NCBI GenBank assembly: GCA_963725145.1
Contig: CAVRXL010000010.1
Location: 496,001-560,000 of the forward strand
DNA from: DATAEE01 sp963725145
Lineage (GTDB): Bacteria; Acidobacteriota; Vicinamibacteria; Vicinamibacterales; 2-12-FULL-66-21
Reading direction: 5' to 3'
DNA: 64,000 nt
Of this stretch, positions 53,477 to 62,927 are shown piece after piece. Every line of letters begins with the position of its first letter. Position 1 is the stretch's first letter. The notes under the pieces are model-generated. The model saw nothing but the letters and a program-made list of their open reading frames with translations, did no database searches and was not told the origin of the DNA. Position numbers and translations under genes: made by a program.

Positions 53477-54775
53477 ATGCGGCGCATTCCAGGAATGTCG
53501 ATGAAACACACCAAGATGGCGGGCGTGCTGCTGGTTGCGCTCCTGGTCTTCAGCTGGAGTTTCAATCACGCGATCCCGAAGGGTCTGGCAGTCGTGAATG
53601 CCTCCCAGTCCGCCGGCATTCCGAACAACCGTCCGCAACGCAACCCGGGCGGTCACGCCGCGACGTTCAGTACGCAGGGTGCTGTCGATCTGACGGGCGA
53701 GTACTTTCAAGCACAGGGTACGAACGGCCGGAGCTGTGCGACCTGTCACGTTCCCGAAGACGCGTGGAGCATCAATCCCGGCACGCTGCAACGCCTGTTC
53801 GACGAAACTGAGGGCACGCACGCCGTTTTCAATCTTCTTGATGCGAACAACCCGTCGATGGACGTCTCCACGGTCGAAGGACGTCTGGCCGCGTACAGCA
53901 TGTTGTTGAGTCGCGGCGTTTTTCGCAGGGGGGGCACACCTCGCGCAGGCTCGGAGTGGGAGCTGATTGAAGCCGACGACCCGCATGGATTCGCGAACAC
54001 GACCCGCCTCGTGCACTGGCGGCGCGTGATGCCGACGATCAATTTCCCGGTCGGGAGTGCGACGGTCAATTGGGACGGCGGCAACAGCGTGGGCGCCGAT
54101 CAGCATGCCGGGCTCGTCAACCAGGCGACCCGCAACGTGACCGGCGCGCAGCAGGGTTCACCAGCTTCAGCCGACGTGATCGCCGACATTGTCGGCTTCG
54201 AAACGTCGCTGTTCACCGCTCAGCTCATCGTACGGGGCGTCGGCCGTCTCGATGATGGCGCGCGTGGAGGTCCTGAGGCTCTATCGCAGATGGCGAAGCG
54301 CGCCGGCGGGTTCGACCTCTTCGACGGCTGGGCCGGAGACGACAATCCACGCCGCGCCCAGATCGCGCGCGGCCAGGAGATCTTCAACGCCACCAACGCG
54401 GGCGGCGGCCGGTGTGGCGCCTGCCACAATTCGGCGAACAACGGCACGAACGTCAACGATGCTCTGTTCGACATCGGCACTGCGTCGGCTGCCGTCCGGA
54501 CGGTGGACCTTCCGCTCTACACGTTCCGGAACCGGACGACCCTCGAGATCCGGCAGTTGACCGACGCCGGCCGCGGAAACGTCACCGGGCTGTGGAATGA
54601 CCTCGGCCGCTTCAAGACGCCGACGCTGCGGGCTCTCGCGGCGCGGGCACCATACTTCCACAACGGCATCGCGCCAACACTGGAGAGTGTCGTGCGTTTC
54701 TATGAGACACATCTCGGCTTCGTCTTCACCGATCAGGAACGAGCGGATCTCGTCGCGTTCCTGATCGCGTTGTAG
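53477..54775 (+). CDS. Secreted di-haem cytochrome c family protein (CCP/MauG-like)
   Basis: The 432-residue protein has a signal anchor (KMAGVLLVALLVFSWSFNHA) and two haem c sites, SCATCHVPEDAW (about residue 94) and CGACHNSANNG (about residue 313). PTLRALAARAPYFHNGIAPT near the C-terminus is the usual CCP-family end motif. An AAGGA ribosome site lies about 8 nt upstream of the ATG. The family is peroxidase or methylamine-utilisation-type; the reaction is not clear. It is shorter than the di-haem protein at 8818-10872 and a different branch. The large beta-propeller gene follows 146 bp later. Confidence 0.87.
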   Translation: MRRIPGMSMKHTKMAGVLLVALLVFSWSFNHAIPKGLAVVNASQSAGIPNNRPQRNPGGHAATFSTQGAVDLTGEYFQAQGTNGRSCATCHVPEDAWSINPGTLQRLFDETEGTHAVFNLLDANNPSMDVSTVEGRLAAYSMLLSRGVFRRGGTPRAGSEWELIEADDPHGFANTTRLVHWRRVMPTINFPVGSATVNWDGGNSVGADQHAGLVNQATRNVTGAQQGSPASADVIADIVGFETSLFTAQLIVRGVGRLDDGARGGPEALSQMAKRAGGFDLFDGWAGDDNPRRAQIARGQEIFNATNAGGGRCGACHNSANNGTNVNDALFDIGTASAAVRTVDLPLYTFRNRTTLEIRQLTDAGRGNVTGLWNDLGRFKTPTLRALAARAPYFHNGIAPTLESVVRFYETHLGFVFTDQERADLVAFLIAL

Positions 54776-54921
54776 CTGCGGGCATACGGTCCGTGCGGAA
54801 AGGAGGCGGCTGTTCAACAACCCGCTCCGAATTGAGTAGAGGAAGGCATTGACCCGCCGCTCGGCCCGGATTCCCTGGGTGGGCAACTGATCGAAACTGC
54901 GTCATCACCGAGAGGTGTTGC

Positions 54922-57900
54922 ATGAACACGGGACGCTCCCGTAACGGCGCGTGGGTTCTGACGATTCTCGCCTTTGGAAGTATGTCAATTGCGGGCGGGC
55001 AGGGTCAGGAGCAACGATCGCCTGATTCAACCGCGCCGGATAACCGGGCGGAACAACTCGCCCGTGCCGCGGACGTCGAGAAGGACAATGCAACCGAACG
55101 TCTGGAATGGCAACGTCGAGAGTGGGGCGTGGTCACGCCGGAATTCCGGCAGGCTGCGCTGAAGCAGGGCAAAGATCATTCAGACAAGAAGAACGCGCGA
55201 GGACCGAAGTGGGTCAGCATCGGACCCATCGGCGCCGACTTCGCACAGAACGGCAGCTTCACCGGGCACGTCCGCGACAGCGGCCGGGCGCGAACGATTC
55301 TTCCGCATCCCACCGACCCCGACATTGTTTACTTCCTGACGTCGGGCGGCGGCCTCTGGCGAACGAGCAACTGGAGCGCGGCGAACACCAAATGGTCCGT
55401 GCTCACCGACGATCTACCTACCACCGGCGGCGGCTCGGTGGCGTTCGGTCGCAATCCGAACCATCTCTATCTCGGGCTCGGCGATCCGTACGACCAGATT
55501 CTGGTCGGCGGCGCGATGACGAAGTCGACGAACGGCGGCGTGAGCTGGAGCCCGATCATCGAACTGGGCAGCGCCGTGTCCGTGCGTGACGTCAAGGTCG
55601 ACACGAGCACGAACCGCGAGATCGTGCTGGCGGCCACGGACAACGGGCTGTATCGCTCGTCCGACGAAGGTGCGACCTACAGCGCCGTCGCCACGTTCAA
55701 CGGTATGTCCGTCTGGAGCATCGCCCGCACCAGCGCGGGGTGGCTGGTGTCCGCGCAACGGTGCTCGGCGGTCTCAGTGGGTCTCTTTTGCAGACAGCCG
55801 ACCACGATCTTCCTCTCCACGGATCGCGGTGCGACCTGGGCGCCGATTGCGAACGCCGGTGGCGTGTTTACCGCCAACGGCCGGACGACGCTTGGCGTGG
55901 CCGTTCCGGGCGACGCGGTGGTGTACGCCTACTCGAGCACCGTCGACGATGCACAGATGAAAGACGTGTACCGTTCGAACGACGGTGGGCAGACGTGGCT
56001 GGCCAACGGCGTCAACGCAACCAAAGTTCCGACTAACCCAGTGACTGGTGTGAGCGTGATGGACAACATGAACATCTGCCACGGCCAGTGCTGGTACAAC
56101 CAGATGGTGCTCGTCGACCCGACGGACGTGTCGCGCAACACCGTATGGATCGGCGGCGACCTCGGGAGCGTCAGCAGCTCCGACGGGGGCGACACCTGGA
56201 CAATTCGAACCTGGTGGCTGCCCAACCAGGTCGCGACAATCCCGTACGCGCACGCCGACCATCACGCGGCCGCGTTCAAGACCACCGGAACGCCGACCGT
56301 CATCCTTGGTAATGACGGCGGCTTGAGCATCAGCGAAGACAACGGCGTGACGTTCAGCAGCGACAAGAACAACGGGCTGGCGACGCACCTGTACTACACG
56401 GTCGCTGGCAATGCCGAATTTCCGAACCTCGTGATTGGGGGAACACAAGACAACGGCACGCGGGTGCGGACGGACAACAGCGCCATCCACAATCAGGTAA
56501 TCGGCGGCGATGGCATGGGCACGGCATATAGTCAGGAGAACACCAACAGCGTCCTGGGCAGTTTGCAGTTCTCCAACATGCGCACCGATCTGAGCAACAC
56601 GCCGCCGGCGTCCATCCAGAACTTTGTCGTCGCCACGACCGGCCTGAGTGACCCGGCCGGTGTCGGATTCTTCACCGCGATCGTGTCTGCGCCGGCGGGC
56701 CTTGACCCTACGGGCCGCGTGTTCTTCCATTTTTCCAATTCGCGTATCTGGCGTACGACGAATGGTGGGTTGAATTGGACGCGACTCGCATCAGCGACTG
56801 CCAGCGCGGGGGTCACGATTTCTCCCGGGTTCCCGGCAGATGGTTCGCGACGCTTCCGTTCGAACCCGTACAACCTCGGCGTGAGTCCGACGGACCTCAA
56901 TCGAATTGCGATTGGCGCGCTCGGTGGCTTCCTGGACATCACGACCGATGGAGGGGTGACGTGGACGGATCTCAACCTGATCGCACTTGTGCCCGGATAC
57001 CAGGGCTTCGTCACCAACGTGACCTGGCAGGACAACCAGACGCTCTGGGTCACGGCGGTGGCGCCAGCGCCCGGAGCCGTGCGCGTCATCAAGGCGACGA
57101 TCGCGAGCCCAAGCGCGAGCTGGGCGACGGCGACGTTCACACCACTGGAGGACGGGCTTCCCGATCTGCCGGTCACACGGGTGTACATCGATCCGCGCGA
57201 CGCGTCGCGGAACACGCTCTACGCCGCGACGCACGTGGGGGTCTACCGGACGGTGAACGGCGGCCAGCAGTGGGAGCCGTATAGCAATGGACTCCCGACG
57301 GTGCGCGTCAACGACATCTACATGCCACCGGACGGCAGCTTCATGCGCATCGCCACCTACGGCCGTGGAATCTGGGAGCTCTCACAGATCGAACTGGTGA
57401 ATACGACCCTGACCGACGACACCGCATCGTGCGACCGGGATGGTGCCCTGGACAACGGGGAAGTCGGAAATCTCACAATCACCTTCGCGAACCAGGGCCC
57501 GAATAATCTCAATCACCTCGAGCTGACGGTCACGTCGAGCAATCCGCACGTGAGCTTCCCGCAGGGCAACGTCGTCAGCTTTCCGCCGTTGCGGAAGCGC
57601 GGGCAGAGCACAGGATCCATCCGTGTGGCGGTGAACGGCGCGGCGGGCGTGGAAACGGCGCAGTTCGACATCTCGATCGTGGCCCCGGAGCTCGAGCTCC
57701 CGAGCGAGTTGAACGTGACCGCGACGCACCGGGTGAATTACGACGAAGTGCTCTCGGTGTCTGCAACAGAAACGGTCGAGTCGTTCAATCACGGCTGGAC
57801 CTTCGGTGGGTCCGCCGCTGTGCCACCAAACATCAACTCGTTCCAGCGCCGCGCGCTTTCTCGGATTCAGCACGTGTTCTGGGGACCCGACAACAATGGT

Positions 57901-58371
57901 CGGTTCACGGAGGAAGAGGGCGCGCCAACAGAGCAGACCCTGGTCTCCCCGAGCATGCACGTCGGATCTGCTCCGCTCTCGATCTCATTCCGGCACCGCT
58001 TCGCCTTCGAGGCCGGCGCCTGGGATGGCGGCGTCGTTGAGATCAGCAATGACAACGGCGGAACTTGGTCTCCCGTTGGGGCACTGGGCTTCTACAACGC
58101 AACGACAAACGCGGAGACGGACGCGCCGATTGGGACGAACAGGCCAGCGTTCGTGAACCGCAATACCGGATGGCCCAACTTCATCACGAGCCTCGTCAAT
58201 TTGGGTACCGTCCATGCGAACCAGGACGTGAGAATTCGATTCCGCGTGGGCGCCGACCTTAACATCGGAGCACCCGGATGGGACATTGACGACATCACAG
58301 TCAGCGGCATTACGAACACGCCGTTTACGGCGTTGCTCCCCAACGTGTGCACTACGACTGATCAGCACTAG
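54922..58371 (+). CDS. Large secreted BNR/VPS10-type beta-propeller protein
   Basis: The 1,149-residue protein has a signal-like start and two runs of BNR-type Asp-box text: STNGGVSWSPI, SSDEGATYSAV, STDRGATWAPI, SSDGGDTWTIR, TTNGGLNWTRL and TTDGGVTWTDL. These fit sortilin/xyloglucanase-type propellers. The last 250 residues lose the repeats and hold a beta-sandwich (GNLTITFANQGPNNLNHLEL) and a lectin-like domain with ISNDNGGTWSPVGALGF and VRIRFRVGADLNIGAPGWDI. The protein is exported and may bind or cleave polysaccharide; no catalytic residues are clear. Its start has an AGAGG ribosome site. Confidence 0.83.
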   Translation: MNTGRSRNGAWVLTILAFGSMSIAGGQGQEQRSPDSTAPDNRAEQLARAADVEKDNATERLEWQRREWGVVTPEFRQAALKQGKDHSDKKNARGPKWVSIGPIGADFAQNGSFTGHVRDSGRARTILPHPTDPDIVYFLTSGGGLWRTSNWSAANTKWSVLTDDLPTTGGGSVAFGRNPNHLYLGLGDPYDQILVGGAMTKSTNGGVSWSPIIELGSAVSVRDVKVDTSTNREIVLAATDNGLYRSSDEGATYSAVATFNGMSVWSIARTSAGWLVSAQRCSAVSVGLFCRQPTTIFLSTDRGATWAPIANAGGVFTANGRTTLGVAVPGDAVVYAYSSTVDDAQMKDVYRSNDGGQTWLANGVNATKVPTNPVTGVSVMDNMNICHGQCWYNQMVLVDPTDVSRNTVWIGGDLGSVSSSDGGDTWTIRTWWLPNQVATIPYAHADHHAAAFKTTGTPTVILGNDGGLSISEDNGVTFSSDKNNGLATHLYYTVAGNAEFPNLVIGGTQDNGTRVRTDNSAIHNQVIGGDGMGTAYSQENTNSVLGSLQFSNMRTDLSNTPPASIQNFVVATTGLSDPAGVGFFTAIVSAPAGLDPTGRVFFHFSNSRIWRTTNGGLNWTRLASATASAGVTISPGFPADGSRRFRSNPYNLGVSPTDLNRIAIGALGGFLDITTDGGVTWTDLNLIALVPGYQGFVTNVTWQDNQTLWVTAVAPAPGAVRVIKATIASPSASWATATFTPLEDGLPDLPVTRVYIDPRDASRNTLYAATHVGVYRTVNGGQQWEPYSNGLPTVRVNDIYMPPDGSFMRIATYGRGIWELSQIELVNTTLTDDTASCDRDGALDNGEVGNLTITFANQGPNNLNHLELTVTSSNPHVSFPQGNVVSFPPLRKRGQSTGSIRVAVNGAAGVETAQFDISIVAPELELPSELNVTATHRVNYDEVLSVSATETVESFNHGWTFGGSAAVPPNINSFQRRALSRIQHVFWGPDNNGRFTEEEGAPTEQTLVSPSMHVGSAPLSISFRHRFAFEAGAWDGGVVEISNDNGGTWSPVGALGFYNATTNAETDAPIGTNRPAFVNRNTGWPNFITSLVNLGTVHANQDVRIRFRVGADLNIGAPGWDIDDITVSGITNTPFTALLPNVCTTTDQH

Positions 58372-58429
58372 ATCGGGAGGGGCTCCGAGCGCCTCGAGGA
58401 GGTGCGACGAGAGTCGGAAAGCGTGCACG

Positions 58430-58935
58430 TCAGACTTCGGCGAGTCGCGGACGCCGCACGAAGAGCCCGTGCAGGAGGCGATCGAGGCCGGCGAACAGCC
58501 CGCTGCGCGTCACCAGAATGACGACGAGCGCGCCCGAGCTCCACCAGGTTCTTGTTCACGATCAGGTAGCTGCCTTCGCTTGGGATTGAATAGAAGTAGC
58601 CGACGAAGGGGGGCGTGGCGAGATAGAAAAGAAGAATGAACCCGATCCCGGCGAGGCTCGCGAGGCGCGTGAACAACCCGAGAATCAGGAACAACCCGAC
58701 GAGCGTGAGACCCCACATCGTGACGAGGTCGGCGTTCGCGAGCAGGTTTGGCTGGCTGGCCAGCGACCTGAAGAGATCGGCAAACGGACCCCGTGCCTGC
58801 TTCAAGTAGCCCGCGGCTGACCACGAAGGGGACGTCAGCTTGGCGACGCCCTCGTAGAGGAAGTGCCACCCGACGAAGATCGCGCATCAGCGTGATCGCG
58901 ATGAGCGCGCGCTGGGAGAGACTCCTGTCCTCCAT
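58430..58935 (-). pseudogene. DoxX-family membrane protein, broken by two frameshifts
   Basis: Three pieces in different frames join to one DoxX-like protein. MEDRSLSQRALIAITLMR (from 58935) leads into AIFVGWHFLYEGVAKL and WSAAGYLKQARGPFADLFRS, which continues through four helices (TMWGLTLVGLFLILGLFTRL) to NKNLVEL. ALVVILVTRSGLFAG then finishes the protein, ending at TGA 58432-58430. The breaks are near 58880-58888 and 58530-58538. DoxX proteins are small membrane proteins linked to redox or thiosulfate metabolism. It lies 9 bp after the end of the Gfo/Idh gene on the same strand. Two indels in 500 bp suggest decay or read error. Confidence 0.75.
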
Positions 58936-58944
58936 TCCGCTCTC

Positions 58945-60361
58945 CTAAACCTTGAAGTCCGCGGTGTTAAATGAGAGCCGCGTCTTCGCCTCGATCGCCT
59001 CGTTGACCTTGAGCACGGCGACCGCCGTCTCGTAGGCGACTCTCGGATGGGCAGTTCAGTTTCGCCTTGCCCCGCACCGCGTCGAAGAAATTCTGCAGAT
59101 GCGGCTGGTGGTACGGGTCCCGCAGCGCGACTGGTACCGTGTGCCGATCGGGCGCAACCGATTCTCGTACGTCGGCGATCGCGCCGGAGTCGCTCGTCGC
59201 CGGTTTTTCCTGGATCTGTGGCGCGCTGATGTAGCCCTTCTGAATCCATTCGTCCCAGGCGGGCGCGTTCGGATCCCGGTACAGCTGGCCCGCGTAGTTC
59301 AGCTCGGACTCGGAGAGGATCAGCGTGCCCTGATCCCCCATGAAGTTTTCGAAGTAGCCCTGGCTGCCGTTGGTCGTCTGCGTCTGGTAGTACGCCTTGG
59401 CCGGCCCATTCGGAGTGTCGTAGTCGTAGACTGCCATCACCGTGTCGTACCACTCGTGGTTTTTCGGATCGTAGTACAGGAGTCCGCCGCTCGCCGTCAC
59501 GTGCGTGGGGTTCGCGCCGAGGAACCAGCTGTAAATGTCAATCTGGTGCGAGCCCAGATCCACGATCGGTCCGCCGCCCAGGCCTTTGTACCAGCGCCAG
59601 TTGCGGAACTGGTGCATGTCCTTGAAGCCGTACTTCTTGAGCCGATCCGCGGGAATCGCATACCGATCGGGAGCGCCGAGGTCCGGCGTGACCGCGCGGT
59701 TCCATTGCCCGTTGACCGTCACGATGCGGCCGAGCAGCTTCGCCTCGCCGAGCAGCTTGTCGTAGCAGTGCAGGTAACGTGGGTTCGACCGGCGCTGGTG
59801 GCCGATCTGAAGGAGCTTGCCGGTCTCGCGCGCGGCCGCGACCATGTTGCGCGCCCCCTCGAGCGTGTTCGACATCTCCTTCTCGCAGTACACGTGCTTG
59901 CCCGCCTTGAGGCAGTCGATCGTGTGCCGCTCGTGCCAGAAGTCCGGCGTCGAGATGAGGACCGCGTCGAGCTCCTTCTCCTTGTCGAGCATCTCGCGGT
60001 AGTCGTCGTAGGCGTTGGGCTCGTGCTTGTACCGCTTGAGGGTGTTGACGACGCGGCGCTGGTTGTACTCCGTCCAGATGTCGCACACCGCGCGGAAGCG
60101 CAGGCCCGGGATGCGAAGCATCGCGTCGGTCAGGACCTGGCCCTGCGCCCCCGCGCCCAGGAGCGCGATGTTGATCACCTGCAGGTCAGCGGGAGCCACG
60201 GGCGCCGCGGCGGCCGCCTCCGCCCGCGCCTGCTGGTGCTGGCGCTGTCTGTTCCATGCGTAGCCGAAGAGACCCAGCGCGGGGACCGTGGACAGCCCCA
60301 TCAACACTTCGCGCCGATCCACTTTTCTCGGTCCTTTTGTCTTGTCGTCTTCGCCGGCCAT
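58945..60361 (-). CDS. Gfo/Idh/MocA-family oxidoreductase, frameshifted near its end
   Basis: From ATG 60361 (preceded by GGAG) the protein has a Tat-like N-terminus (DRREVLMGLSTVPALGLFGY), a Rossmann domain (INIALLGAGAQGQVLTDAML), then the EKE motif of this subfamily (AGKHVYCEKEMSNTLEGARN) and GHQRRSNPRYLHCY. A C-terminal domain follows (WRWYKGLGGGPIVDLGSHQI, DIYSWFLGA). Near 59036-59045 the frame shifts; the expected end (VAYETAVAVLKVNEAIEA, LSFNTADFKV) is read in another frame to TAG 58945. Exported sugar-related oxidation is likely. It is followed by DoxX. Confidence 0.85.
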
Positions 60362-60378
60362 TGGGGTCTCCTCGCTCG

Positions 60379-60399
60379 GACGACCCTGAAGGGTCGTAC
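60379..60399. repeat. Palindrome ACGACCCT-GA-AGGGTCGT, inverted copy 1 flanking apbE
   Basis: A perfect 8-bp-stem hairpin (60380-60397) that, with its flanks, is the exact 21-nt reverse complement of 61333-61353. The two lie just outside the apbE gene. It may be a terminator or a REP-type element. Confidence 0.7.
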
Positions 60400-60411
60400 T
60401 ACATGACAAAT

Positions 60412-61329
60412 CTATTCTGCCGGGCCCTCGAAGTGAAGCAGATCGGTGCCTTCGCTCGGCTCCGGCAGCAGCCACGCCTCGAGCCCCGGCGTGCCTGCGC
60501 AGATTCCCTCGATCTCTTCAGTACTCATCAGCATGAAGGCGGTCGTGAGAGCATCCGCCACGGCGGTTGCGGCCACCCTCGGCCCTTCGTCCATCGGCTG
60601 CGCGATCGGAGGCCGCGGCAGTGCCACCCAGGTGGCGACCCGTCCGCGCGCCGGTTCGCCGGTGCGCGGATCGCGGATATGGTCCTTCTTGCGCACCCCC
60701 GAGGCGCCAAGCGCCGTCTGGCGGACGGAAAGCCGGCTCAGAACCCGCAATGGCGCTGTCGGATCGCTCAGCGTCAGCGGCCAGCCTACGCCGCCCGCGG
60801 GCGGCTCGAGCGCGAGGACGGAGCTGAACCCGCCGTGGACGAGCGCGACCTGCACGCCCCACTCTTCGAGCAGTTCCGCCATCAGGTCCACCGCGTAGCC
60901 CTTGCCGACGCCGCCAAGATCAACCTGGACGCCGCCCTTCGTCGCGGACACGATGTAGTCGTCCGGATTGACCTCCAGCGACGGCAGGCCCGTCCCGATC
61001 GAGATGTCGAACGCACCGCCCGTGAGGTCGAACATGTGGCGCGCGATCACCAGGCATTCGAGCGTCGATGGGCTGACCTGCGTACTCTCGCCCGCCGCCA
61101 GACCGTTGACGCGCGCGATGTCGCTGTTAGGAAGGAAGCGGCTCAGCTCCCGCTCGAGTCGGTCGGTGAGATCGAACGCCGCCTGCGCCGCCTGTGCCGC
61201 GTACGCGTCGTCGGGGTGCACGGCGTACACCTCGAACACGGTCGCCATCGCCTCGTGCGAGAACCGCAGGACGTCGCCGAGCTCGCGAGGTTTCTCGATC
61301 GCGAGGCTGGTATCGGCGGCTTCCGGCAT
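60412..61329 (-). CDS. apbE: FAD:protein FMN transferase (ApbE family)
   Basis: About 305 residues from ATG 61329. Family text includes FSHEAMATVFEVYAVHPDD, LTDRLERELSRFLPNSDIAR, GGAFDISIGTGLP, DLGGVGKGYAVDLMAELLEE and the region VAATAVADALTTAFMLMS (the A-x-x-AD-A-x-xT motif). ApbE transfers FMN from FAD to a threonine of a target flavoprotein, using Mg. The frame is open upstream to 61419, but that piece (LQTGPARDDPEGSYH) is made from repeat sequence, so the shorter start is used. It lies between two Gfo/Idh oxidoreductases and is bordered by matching palindromes. Confidence 0.9.
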   Translation of the reverse strand: MPEAADTSLAIEKPRELGDVLRFSHEAMATVFEVYAVHPDDAYAAQAAQAAFDLTDRLERELSRFLPNSDIARVNGLAAGESTQVSPSTLECLVIARHMFDLTGGAFDISIGTGLPSLEVNPDDYIVSATKGGVQVDLGGVGKGYAVDLMAELLEEWGVQVALVHGGFSSVLALEPPAGGVGWPLTLSDPTAPLRVLSRLSVRQTALGASGVRKKDHIRDPRTGEPARGRVATWVALPRPPIAQPMDEGPRVAATAVADALTTAFMLMSTEEIEGICAGTPGLEAWLLPEPSEGTDLLHFEGPAE

Positions 61330-61332
61330 GTG

Positions 61333-61353
61333 GTACGACCCTTCAGGGTCGTC
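61333..61353. repeat. Palindrome ACGACCCT-TC-AGGGTCGT, inverted copy 2 flanking apbE
   Basis: This is the exact reverse complement of 60379-60399 over 21 nt; the core hairpin (61335-61352) has an 8-bp stem and a TC centre. It stands 3 bp before the apbE start codon, where it could also affect translation. Confidence 0.7.
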
Positions 61354-61360
61354 GCGAGCA

Positions 61361-61399
61361 GGGCCGGTCTGAAGACCGGCCCCTCCATCATTAATGATG
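61361..61399. repeat. Two further palindromes upstream of apbE
   Basis: A 22-nt hairpin with arms GGGCCGGTCT and AGACCGGCCC (61361-61382) is followed by the perfect palindrome CATCATTAATGATG (61386-61399). Together with the ACGACCCT hairpin, three different palindromes stand in a row in 65 bp. They fill the gap before the next gene, whose end is at 61409. Confidence 0.65.
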
Positions 61400-61408
61400 C
61401 GTGGTAGC

Positions 61409-62854
61409 CTAGGCGTCACCTGAGTCCTCGGTCAGCGTCCAGCCCTGGCGGTAGTTGTGCTGGATGAACTGATCGGCGTCCGGCATGTTGGTGACCTTCA
61501 TGTTCGGCGCGTCCCACATGAGACGCGTGCCGGGGAAGTGCAGCGCGACGTTCCCGAGCAGCACCGATTCGGTAAACGGGCCGGCGTAGTCGAAATGCGA
61601 CACCGCCTGCCCCTTCTGCCTGATCGCATCCAGCCAGTTCTTCTCGTGACCGGGCCGCCCCTCGGGAACGCGCGGCAGCGTCTTCGGGGGCCGCGGATTG
61701 AAGGCGGCCATCGCCGACTCGGGTATGAGCCTCGGGCTTTCCGAGTAGGTCTCGCACCACATCTTGCCCTTGCTGCCGACGAAGATCGTGCCCGACTCAG
61801 GCATCCTCCGGTCCGGCTCGAGATCCTCGGGCCGCTCGGGAAGAATTCCGCCGTCGTACCAGTGCAGCTTGATGGGAGGCATGTTGTCGCGCGCCGGGTA
61901 CGACAGGTGGATGATCGTCGAGGGCGGATAACTGTCGTTGTATTCGACACGCTTGCCGAAGCCGCGCTCGCCGGGTACCGGCGGCAGGAAGTTATACGCG
62001 AGCGTCGCGATGACGCTCGTCGGCGCGCCGAGCTTCAGGACCGTGTAAGCGGCGTCCATCACGTGGCACGCCATGTCGCCCATGGCGCCGGCGCCGAAGT
62101 CCATCCACGCGCGCCAGCCGAACGGGTGATACGTGCGATGGAAGGGACGCATAGGCGCCGGTCCAATCCAGAGCTCCCAATCCAGGCCCTCGGGTATCGC
62201 CTGCGTGTCGGTCGGCCTGGGCATGCCCTGCGGCCAGATCGGCCGGTTGGTCCAGCAGTGCACCTCGCGCACCTCGCCGATCGCGCCGGCGCCGAACCAC
62301 TCCTGCATGAGGCGCAGGCCCTCTTCCGAGTGACCCTGGTTCCCCATCTGCGTCACGACCTTGTACTTGCGCGCCGCCTCGGTCAGCGCCCGAGCCTCGC
62401 TGATGGTGCGCGTCAACGGCTTCTGCACGTACACGTGCTTCCCCAGCTGCATCGCGGCAGTCGCGATCACGGCATGCGCGTGATCGGGCGTCGCGACGAC
62501 GACCGCGTCGATGTCCTTCTGCTTCTCGAGCATCAGGCGATAGTCCTTGTACTTCGCGGCCTTCGGGTGCTTCTCCCACGTGCCTCGCCGCGCGATCGCC
62601 GCCTTGGCGGCCTCGCTCTCGTCGCAGTCGCACAGCGCGACGATGTTGTCGGTCTTCGCGACGTTCTCCATGTTCGACGTGCCCATGCCGTGCGCGTAGC
62701 CGACGATGGCGACGTTGACGGTGTCGCTCGGCGCCTGAAACAGGGGGCCGCCGAGCACGTGGCGCGGCACGATCGTGAATCCGGCCGCGGCCGCGGCGGT
62801 ACCCATGAACGTGCGGCGGGAAACCGTGGTTGTGGGCTTCTTCTCAGTGGTCAT
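61409..62854 (-). CDS. Gfo/Idh/MocA-family oxidoreductase with Tat signal
   Basis: The 481-residue protein begins with a Tat signal (SRRTFMGTAAAAAGFTIVP) and a Rossmann motif (VNVAIVGYAHGMGTSNMENV). DAVVVATPDHAHAVIATAA, VYVQKPLTRTISEARALTEA and TQMGNQGHSEEGLRLMQEWF follow, with FGAGAMGDMACHVMDAAYTV in the C-terminal domain. QKP replaces the usual EKP at the cofactor lysine site, as in other bacterial exported members. It differs from the two other Gfo/Idh proteins in the window. Exported sugar oxidation is likely. Confidence 0.9.
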   Translation of the reverse strand: MTTEKKPTTTVSRRTFMGTAAAAAGFTIVPRHVLGGPLFQAPSDTVNVAIVGYAHGMGTSNMENVAKTDNIVALCDCDESEAAKAAIARRGTWEKHPKAAKYKDYRLMLEKQKDIDAVVVATPDHAHAVIATAAMQLGKHVYVQKPLTRTISEARALTEAARKYKVVTQMGNQGHSEEGLRLMQEWFGAGAIGEVREVHCWTNRPIWPQGMPRPTDTQAIPEGLDWELWIGPAPMRPFHRTYHPFGWRAWMDFGAGAMGDMACHVMDAAYTVLKLGAPTSVIATLAYNFLPPVPGERGFGKRVEYNDSYPPSTIIHLSYPARDNMPPIKLHWYDGGILPERPEDLEPDRRMPESGTIFVGSKGKMWCETYSESPRLIPESAMAAFNPRPPKTLPRVPEGRPGHEKNWLDAIRQKGQAVSHFDYAGPFTESVLLGNVALHFPGTRLMWDAPNMKVTNMPDADQFIQHNYRQGWTLTEDSGDA

Positions 62855-62927
62855 CGTGTGCTCTCCGGCGAATCATATTTACGTGGGGCTCCGCCCCACA
62901 CCCCGGCTCGGTCGCTTGCGGGGGCCC

